From the NCBI GenBank assembly GCA_937969105.1, contig CALBUZ010000111.1, positions 1 to 36,900 on the forward strand: a stretch of DNA of 36,900 nucleotides, read 5' to 3'. The stretch comes from an uncultured Collinsella sp. GTDB taxonomy: Bacteria > Actinomycetota > Coriobacteriia > Coriobacteriales > Coriobacteriaceae. Both the position numbers and the translations under genes were made by a program. A model generated the notes under the pieces. That model had not been told where the DNA came from and made no database searches. It worked only from the letters and a program-made list of their open reading frames with translations. Of the stretch, positions 32,558-36,900 are shown in pieces (the first letter of the stretch is position 1; each line of letters opens with the position of its first letter).

Positions 32558-32574
32558 TTCACTATGGGTGAACT
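32558..32574. promoter_or_regulatory. LysR-type operator between eamA and lysR
   Basis: Inverted repeat GTTCAC-N5-GTGAAC with an internal T-N11-A pattern (T 32560, A 32572). It sits midway in the divergent intergenic gap and next to the predicted -10 of the LysR gene, as expected for autoregulation plus control of the transporter. Confidence 0.65.
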
Positions 32575-32594
32575 GGCTTTAGAAGAAAAGCGAA

Positions 32595-32600
32595 TATAAT
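32595..32600 (+). promoter_or_regulatory. Predicted -10 box of the LysR gene
   Basis: A perfect TATAAT 45 bases before the chosen GTG start. The -35 region, about 17 bases upstream (near 32572), is poor (AACTGG) and overlaps the palindrome at 32558-32574, fitting regulator-dependent or repressed transcription. Confidence 0.55.
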
Positions 32601-32645
32601 GCATCGCAAACATGACAAAAACTCATGCAAGGGTGGGGACGTGCC

Positions 32646-33503
32646 GTGGAGACCAATATCCAAAAGATGCAAGTGCTGCTTGAGACGGTGCGTGCCGGCA
32701 GCTTTACGCGTGCTGCAGAGCGGCTGAGCTATTCGCAGTCGGGCGTGAGCCGTATGGTGGGCGACCTTGAGGCAGACTGGGGTTTTAAGGTGCTTGATCG
32801 CAGCCGCGAGGGCGTGGTGCTTTCTGCCGACGGGCGGCAGGTCATGCCGGCAGTCGAGGCGTTATGCGAAGAGTTTGGCCGCCTGCAGCGACGCGTGGAC
32901 GAGATGCGAGGGCTCATGCGTGGCAAGATCTGTATCGGTACGTTTTCGAGTGTGGCGACCCATGTACTGCCGCCGGTGATCGCGCGGTTTCGCGCCGATC
33001 ATCCGGACGTCGATTATGAGTTGCTGATGGGCGATTACTCCGAGATTGAGCAATGGGTGGCGGAAGGCCGCTGCGACCTGGGCTTTATTCCGCGCGAGCC
33101 ACGCGGCGCCGGCATGGCGTCGCGGCCGTTGGTACAAGACGAGCTGATGGCCGTGGTGCCAGCGGGCTCCTCGCTTGCCACCGCGGAGGTCGTTTCCCTT
33201 GCCGATTTGGCCAACGAGCAGTTTATTCTGCTGGAACGCGGTAGCGACGACGAGATTACGCCGCTGTTCCGTCGGGCGGGGCTGACGGTGCGCTCCAAGC
33301 TGTCGACCTGGGATGACTATGCGATTATGGCCATGGTCGAGGACGGCCTGGGCGTGAGCATTCTTCCCGCGCTCATCTTGCGCCGCTGCCAGTTCGATGT
33401 TGCCGTGCGCCCGCTCGAGGGACATCCTCATCGGCAGATCAACGCCATATACCGCACCGCCGACGTTTCGCTCGCGGCGGCTCGTTTCCTCGAATATCTC
33501 TAA
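32646..33503 (+). CDS. LysR-family transcriptional regulator
   Basis: 285 residues: winged helix (METNIQKMQVLLETVRAGSFTRAAERLSYSQSGVSRMVGDLEADWGFKVLDRS, with GTG read as Met) and an effector domain starting GKICIGTFSSVATHVLPPVIARF. GTG 32646 is preferred because GGGTGGGGA lies just upstream; ATG 32625 has no SD. Divergent from the EamA-type transporter, with a palindromic T-N11-A site between them, the usual regulator-target layout. The effector is probably the exported compound, which is unknown. Confidence 0.92.
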   Translation: METNIQKMQVLLETVRAGSFTRAAERLSYSQSGVSRMVGDLEADWGFKVLDRSREGVVLSADGRQVMPAVEALCEEFGRLQRRVDEMRGLMRGKICIGTFSSVATHVLPPVIARFRADHPDVDYELLMGDYSEIEQWVAEGRCDLGFIPREPRGAGMASRPLVQDELMAVVPAGSSLATAEVVSLADLANEQFILLERGSDDEITPLFRRAGLTVRSKLSTWDDYAIMAMVEDGLGVSILPALILRRCQFDVAVRPLEGHPHRQINAIYRTADVSLAAARFLEYL

Positions 33504-33562
33504 AAGCGCGTGCCCGTTGTCCACCTCGGGACGATTCTCGGGGTTCGGTACATTTTCTTGTG

Positions 33563-33644
33563 AAATTGAACTTCCAGATAATGCGCCGCGCTATACTGCT
33601 TGCTAAATTGAACCTTGGTTCAATTCGTGTTCTATAAATTGAAC
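33563..33644. promoter_or_regulatory. AATTGAAC operator array upstream of the HTH-aminotransferase gene
   Basis: AAATTGAAC occurs at 33563-33571, 33605-33613 and 33636-33644. The second copy forms the palindrome AATTGAAC-CTTG-GTTCAATT (33606-33625). Starts are 42 and 31 bases apart, close to four and three helical turns. A likely -10 TATACT at 33592-33597 lies between sites 1 and 2, so occupancy would block the promoter. Confidence 0.75.
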
Positions 33645-33665
33645 TTTGCCGGCAAGGAGGTTCCT

Positions 33666-35186
33666 GTGGCCCAAGAGACGTTTAGCGATCGCCTGCGACA
33701 GACCATGTCCGATCGAGACGTTCGCCAGTCGGACGTAATCCGCGCATCGGAGATGCTCGGCAAAAAACTCGGCAAGAGTCAGATGAGCCAATATGTGAGT
33801 GGCAAGACGATTCCGCGGCGCGATGTGGCAGAGCTGCTCGCCCGCATTTTGGAGGTCGATGTTTCCTGGCTGCTTGCCGGTGACGCCGATCAAGGCGAGA
33901 CATCATCGCCTCGCAACGATTCCAAGCCCGAACCCCATCCCTCAGCTCAAATTCCAAGGAGCACCACCATGCGTACTTTTTCTAAATCCACCAAGCTTGA
34001 TAACGTCCTGTATGACGTGCGCGGTCCCGTCGTCGACGAGGCTGCCCGCATGGAGGACGAGGGCGAGCGCATCCTCAAGCTCAATATCGGCAATCCGGCG
34101 CCCTTCGGTTTCCGCACGCCCGATGAGGTCATCAAGGACATGCGCCAGCAGCTGCCCGACTGCGAAGGCTATTCCAACTCGCGTGGCCTGTTCTCCGCGC
34201 GCAAGGCGATCATGCAGTATTCGCAGATCAAGGGCCTGCCCAACGTTCAGATGGAGCATATCTACACGGGCAACGGCGTGTCCGAACTCATTCAGCTTTC
34301 GATGAACGCGCTGCTCGACAATGGCGACGAAATCCTGATCCCCAGCCCCGACTACCCGCTGTGGACGGCGTGCGCAACCCTTGCCGGCGGTCATCCCGTG
34401 CACTATCTGTGCGATGAACAGGCGGATTGGTATCCCGACCTGGAGGATATGGAGTCCAAGATCACGAGCGCGACCAAGGCCCTCGTCATCATCAACCCCA
34501 ACAACCCCACGGGCTCTGTCTATCCGCGTGAGGTGCTCGAGGGCATTGTCGAGATCGCGCGCAGGCACCAGCTCATGATCTTTGCCGACGAGATCTATGA
34601 CCGCCTGTGCATGGACGGCTACGAGCACGTCTCCATTGCCTCGCTCGCCCCCGACCTGCCTTGCATTACGTTTAGTGGCCTGTCCAAGTCGCATATGATC
34701 GCGGGCTATCGCATTGGCTGGATGGTGCTTTCGGGCAACCAGCGCTGCATGAGCGACTTCATCATGGGCGTCAACATGCTCTCTAACATGCGCCTGTGCT
34801 CCAACGTGCCGGCTCAGTCGATCGTTCAGACGGCGCTCGGCGGCCATCAGTCGGTTAACGACTACATCCGTCCCGGCGGCCGTGTCTACGAGCAGCGCAA
34901 CTTTGTGTATGAGGCGCTCAACAAGATCGATGGCATCTCGGTGGTCAAGCCGCGCGCGGCGTTCTACATCTTCCCCAAGATGGATGTTAAGAAGTTCAAC
35001 ATCACCGATGACGAGCAGTTTGCCCTCGACCTGCTGCACGAGAAGAAGATCCTCATCACGCGCGGCGGCGGCTTTAACTGGGCTGAGCCCGACCACTTCC
35101 GCATCGTGTACCTGCCGCGCATGGAAGTACTCAAAGAGTCCCTCGAAGACCTCGCCGACTTCTTTGATCATTACCGCCAAAGCTAG
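33666..35186 (+). CDS. XRE-HTH fused to AlaA-type alanine aminotransferase
   Basis: 506 residues. Residues 1-80 are a lambda-repressor-like helix-turn-helix (FSDRLRQTMSDRDVRQSDVIRASEMLGKKLGKSQMSQYVSGKTIPRRDVAELLARILEVDVSWLLAG). After a low-complexity linker, residues 102-506 form a PLP-dependent class I aminotransferase very like E. coli AlaA: KLDNVLYDVRGPVVDEA, LKLNIGNPAPFGF, PSPDYPLWTA, INPNNPTGSVYPREVLE, and the PLP lysine in FSGLSKSHMIAGYRIGW. AlaA makes alanine from pyruvate and glutamate. The start is GTG 33666 after AAGGAGG. An in-frame ATG at 33969 with AAGGAG at optimal spacing begins exactly where free-standing AlaA proteins start, so two products are likely. The upstream AATTGAAC array suggests that the HTH regulates its own gene. 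Confidence 0.88.
   Translation: MAQETFSDRLRQTMSDRDVRQSDVIRASEMLGKKLGKSQMSQYVSGKTIPRRDVAELLARILEVDVSWLLAGDADQGETSSPRNDSKPEPHPSAQIPRSTTMRTFSKSTKLDNVLYDVRGPVVDEAARMEDEGERILKLNIGNPAPFGFRTPDEVIKDMRQQLPDCEGYSNSRGLFSARKAIMQYSQIKGLPNVQMEHIYTGNGVSELIQLSMNALLDNGDEILIPSPDYPLWTACATLAGGHPVHYLCDEQADWYPDLEDMESKITSATKALVIINPNNPTGSVYPREVLEGIVEIARRHQLMIFADEIYDRLCMDGYEHVSIASLAPDLPCITFSGLSKSHMIAGYRIGWMVLSGNQRCMSDFIMGVNMLSNMRLCSNVPAQSIVQTALGGHQSVNDYIRPGGRVYEQRNFVYEALNKIDGISVVKPRAAFYIFPKMDVKKFNITDDEQFALDLLHEKKILITRGGGFNWAEPDHFRIVYLPRMEVLKESLEDLADFFDHYRQS
33956..33971 (+). promoter_or_regulatory. Internal ribosome binding site and start for free AlaA
   Basis: AAGGAG at 33956-33961, 7 bases, then ATG 33969-33971, in frame (codon 102) with the fusion gene. 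The protein from here, MRTFSKSTKLDNVLYDVRG, matches the N-terminus of ordinary AlaA proteins. Confidence 0.7.
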
Positions 35187-35210
35187 TGGGATAGAAGCTC
35201 CGCACTATGA

Positions 35211-35246
35211 AAAGCTCCCTGCAGTTGTTTTGCTGCAGGGAGCTTT
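35211..35246. terminator. Bidirectional terminator between HTH-alaA and the deformylase
   Basis: 14-bp perfect stem AAAGCTCCCTGCAG (35211-35224) with its complement (35233-35246), 8-base loop, between convergent genes. T-rich arms on both strands. Confidence 0.8.
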
Positions 35247-35261
35247 CTTGAATCGGTGGAA

Positions 35262-35672
35262 CTAGATCACTATCCCGTTGCAGTGGTCGATTTCGTGTTG
35301 GATGATCTCGGCGGTGTAGCCCGAGAAGTTTTTGATGCGGTGGACGAAGTTCTCGTCCAAATACTCAACCTTAATGCGGCGATAACGAGTGCAGGGACGC
35401 TCGCCGACGAGCGAAAGGCATCCTTCGCTCGTCTGATAGGCATTGACCTGCTCAAGAATTTGCGGGTTGTACATGAGCAGCGCCCTGTTGCCGTCCTTTA
35501 CGCAGATGATGCGTTTGCGCACGCCGATCATGTTGGCGGCGAGCCCCACGCACTCGTGCTCATGCTCGTGGAGCGTATCTAGGAGGTCTTGCCCGGTCAC
35601 GGCGTCGTCGGGCCCTGCGTCTTCGGAAGGCAGGCGCAAAAAGAACTCGGATTTCATGATGGGCTTAATCAT
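35262..35672 (-). CDS. Peptide deformylase family protein
   Basis: 136 residues. Motif 2 EGCLSLVGERPCTRY (Cys85) and motif 3 QHEIDH (126-130 with the catalytic Glu127) are canonical for this metallohydrolase, which removes formyl from N-terminal methionine. Motif 1 reads GLAANMIG: the usual glutamine (GLAAPQ) is Met48, as I recall for a short deformylase subfamily of Firmicutes and Coriobacteria beginning M(I)K.IMKDEFFL. The ATG has AAGGAG 6 bases upstream. Deformylase activity is plausible but may be altered. The homologue at 27518-27937 has the reverse pattern (Gln kept, Glu lost). Confidence 0.88.
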   Translation of the reverse strand: MIKPIMKSEFFLRLPSEDAGPDDAVTGQDLLDTLHEHEHECVGLAANMIGVRKRIICVKDGNRALLMYNPQILEQVNAYQTSEGCLSLVGERPCTRYRRIKVEYLDENFVHRIKNFSGYTAEIIQHEIDHCNGIVI

Positions 35673-35794
35673 GGCGGGCTCCTTAAGGTGGACACGATTG
35701 GTTCAGGCCATGATACCGCGACATGTCGCATTAATGTGTGCACATAGATTCTGCAGCTAGATTGGATGGCGACACCATAAACTAATGGACGTTT

Positions 35795-35872
35795 TGCCGA
35801 GAGGCATGAATGTTTAAAGCGCAAAGAGTGCGCGACGGGCCCCGCGAATGGGGCGATGATGCCCGAGAGGGC
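35795..35872 (+). promoter_or_regulatory. Structured leader of the RGG-protein gene (four small hairpins)
   Basis: Four consecutive perfect hairpins before the SD: TGCC-GAGA-GGCA (35795-35806), GCGCA-N5-TGCGC (35819-35833), GCCCC-N6-GGGGC (35839-35854) and GCCC-GAGA-GGGC (35861-35872). The first and last have identical GNRA (GAGA) loops. AAGGAG follows at 35877. It looks like a folded 5' leader, but matches no riboswitch I know. Individual stems are only 4-5 bp. Confidence 0.5.
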
Positions 35873-35886
35873 CAAGAAGGAGTCTC

Positions 35887-36798
35887 ATGTCCGAGAACGA
35901 AGAGATCATGAACGAGACCGAGAACGAGACCATGGCTGCCGAGGTTGAGGTAGCTGAGACCGTGGAGACCGAAGCTGCCGAGGTTGAGGCTGCTGACGAG
36001 GTTTCCGCCGAGGAGGAGGCCGAGGTTGTCGAGGCCGCCGTTGATTACGATGACGAAGAGCTGATGGACAAGATGCAGAAGGCCGCCCGCCTGCTGCGTA
36101 GCCGTCGCTTTGCTATTTCCAAGGAGGAGGAGGCCAAGGCCGAGCGCATGGCGAACATCGAGCGCGCCATCAAGCTTCTTGACCTCAAGCCCAAGATGGA
36201 GCAGAAGGAAATGTCCGACCTGCTGGGCATGCGCCTTCGTGAGCTCGATGGCCTGATGGCCGAGGCCGAGGCTGCCGATCTGGTCGGCCGCATCGACGAC
36301 GCCGAGGGCGATATGCGCAAGATCGTCGTCTTCGCTGCCGAGGATGCCGCTGAGGGCCTGGTCGAGCTTGCCAACAAGAAGGAGAAGCTCCTGCCCGAGC
36401 TTTCTTACGAGGAGGCCACCGAGCTGATGGCCGCTCTCGATAAGGTTATCGCTCCGCTCGTCGCCATGGGCCTGGACGAGGATCGCGGTCCTCGCGGCGG
36501 CCGTGACGACCGTGGTGGCCGTGGCGGCGACCGTGGCGGTCGCGGCGGCTTTGGCGATCGCGGTGGCCGTGGTGGCGACCGTGGCGGCCGCGGTGGCGAT
36601 CGCGGTGGCCGTGGCGGCTTTGGTGACCGCGGCGGCGACCGTGGCGGTCGTGGCGGCTTTGGCGGCAACCGTGGTGGCTATGGCGACCGCGGCGGCAACC
36701 GTGGCGGCTTTGGCGGCAACCGCGGTAACGACCGTGGCGGTCGTGGTGGCGATCGTGGCGGCCGCAACGGCGGCGGCTTCCGCGGCAACCGCTTCTAA
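35887..36798 (+). CDS. RGG-box protein with acidic N-terminus and winged-helix-like core
   Basis: 303 residues in three parts. 1-60 is acidic and Glu/Ala-rich (EVEVAETVETEAAEVEAADEV). 85-165 is helical and may contain a winged helix (NIERAIKLLDLKPKMEQKEMSDLLGMRLRELDGLMAEAEAADLVGRI). 200-303 is an arginine-glycine tract with about twenty RGG motifs plus FGD, FGG and YGD spacers, as in eukaryotic RNA-binding proteins such as fibrillarin. RGG tracts bind RNA and promote condensation; here the role is unknown. AAGGAG lies 4 bases before the ATG. The gene stands alone behind a hairpin-rich leader and before a hairpin. The architecture could suit cold adaptation or RNA chaperoning, but this is inference. 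Confidence 0.85.
   Translation: MSENEEIMNETENETMAAEVEVAETVETEAAEVEAADEVSAEEEAEVVEAAVDYDDEELMDKMQKAARLLRSRRFAISKEEEAKAERMANIERAIKLLDLKPKMEQKEMSDLLGMRLRELDGLMAEAEAADLVGRIDDAEGDMRKIVVFAAEDAAEGLVELANKKEKLLPELSYEEATELMAALDKVIAPLVAMGLDEDRGPRGGRDDRGGRGGDRGGRGGFGDRGGRGGDRGGRGGDRGGRGGFGDRGGDRGGRGGFGGNRGGYGDRGGNRGGFGGNRGNDRGGRGGDRGGRNGGGFRGNRF
36484..36798 (+). repeat. Low-complexity coding repeat (RGG tract)
   Basis: About 315 bases built from CGTGGCGGT/CGCGGCGGC-type units encode the RGG tract. Codons vary between copies (CGT/CGC, GGC/GGT), so amino acid rather than DNA sequence is conserved. The variable spacing and absence of fixed spacers argue against CRISPR. Confidence 0.85.
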
Positions 36799-36801
36799 TT
36801 A

Positions 36802-36829
36802 GTTACGGCGTTTTACCAAACGCCGTAAC
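36802..36829 (+). terminator. Hairpin after the RGG-protein gene
   Basis: 12-bp perfect stem GTTACGGCGTTT (36802-36813) with its complement (36818-36829) and 4-base loop, 4 bases after the stop codon. No T-run follows. The last 70 bases of the window hold nothing recognised. Confidence 0.65.
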
Positions 36830-36900
36830 GGCTCGACGCTGCGCGGGCCGCATTTGGACAATCTGACGTTCAACTTCAAGGGCGCGACCAGAAGGTCAGC

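Noticed and set aside
36484..36790. Short repeats resembling a CRISPR array
   Set aside because: The repeats are codons for Arg-Gly-Gly inside an open frame, with no constant repeat and no unique spacers.
1..36900. tRNA or rRNA genes
   Set aside because: No cloverleaf with a T-loop (GTTCGANNC) and CCA-end or acceptor pairing was found in the intergenic regions, and no rRNA core sequence was seen; a covariance search was not possible.

Overview
The window reads as one chromosomal stretch of a GC-rich, gut-associated actinobacterium. The best guess is a Coriobacteriia member close to Collinsella. This is an inference from gene content and style, not from a marker gene: GC-rich codon use, a choloylglycine (bile salt) hydrolase, tandem GGDEF-type proteins, a sortase-type surface protein with an LAATGD signal, and an RGG-box protein with an acidic N-terminus. 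No phage, transposase, rRNA, tRNA or CRISPR array is visible. Gene density is high and most genes have a clear Shine-Dalgarno (SD) sequence.

Layout. 1-2744: end of a GNAT acetyltransferase, then a TetM/EF-G-like translational GTPase. 2745-7755: a P-loop ATPase, a short class-II-like UvrA paralogue, and on the other strand a second ATPase of the same architecture. Both ATPase genes are preceded by AT-rich direct repeats with an exact 10-bp period, and the second gene sits between two near-identical palindromes. 7748-10641 (minus): trmL, a CobW/COG0523 GTPase, an ArsC/Spx-fold protein without its cysteine, and a flavodoxin-type reductase. 10716-15090 (minus): two related cyclic-di-GMP proteins, GGDEF-PAS-GGDEF-like and GGDEF-PAS-GGDEF-like-GGDEF-like-EAL. 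15410-16279: a patatin-like lipase. 16392-18422 (minus): a TPP-riboswitch-controlled operon thiM / thiamine-binding protein / thiE. 18526-23087: HAD phosphatase, LysR regulator, MetE-like methyltransferase with a LysR-box palindrome in front, and a uracil-type permease. 23147-27324 (minus): esterase, beta-helix surface protein, and AzgA-type purine permease.

27518-29147: a peptide-deformylase-like protein lacking the catalytic glutamate, a 109-bp inverted repeat at its stop codon, a terminator, and bile salt hydrolase. 29227-32527 (minus): Kup potassium transporter and an EamA exporter. 32646-36798: a LysR regulator divergent from EamA, an XRE-HTH/AlaA aminotransferase fusion with an operator-like array upstream and a strong internal start, a second deformylase (minus), and an RGG-box protein behind a leader with four small hairpins.

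The most unusual items are the HTH-AlaA fusion with its AATTGAAC array and internal start, the RGG protein with its hairpin-rich leader, the ATPase pair with helically phased repeats, and the two deformylase homologues that each lack a different conserved catalytic residue. All functional statements rest on reading motifs by eye. No alignment or database search was run.
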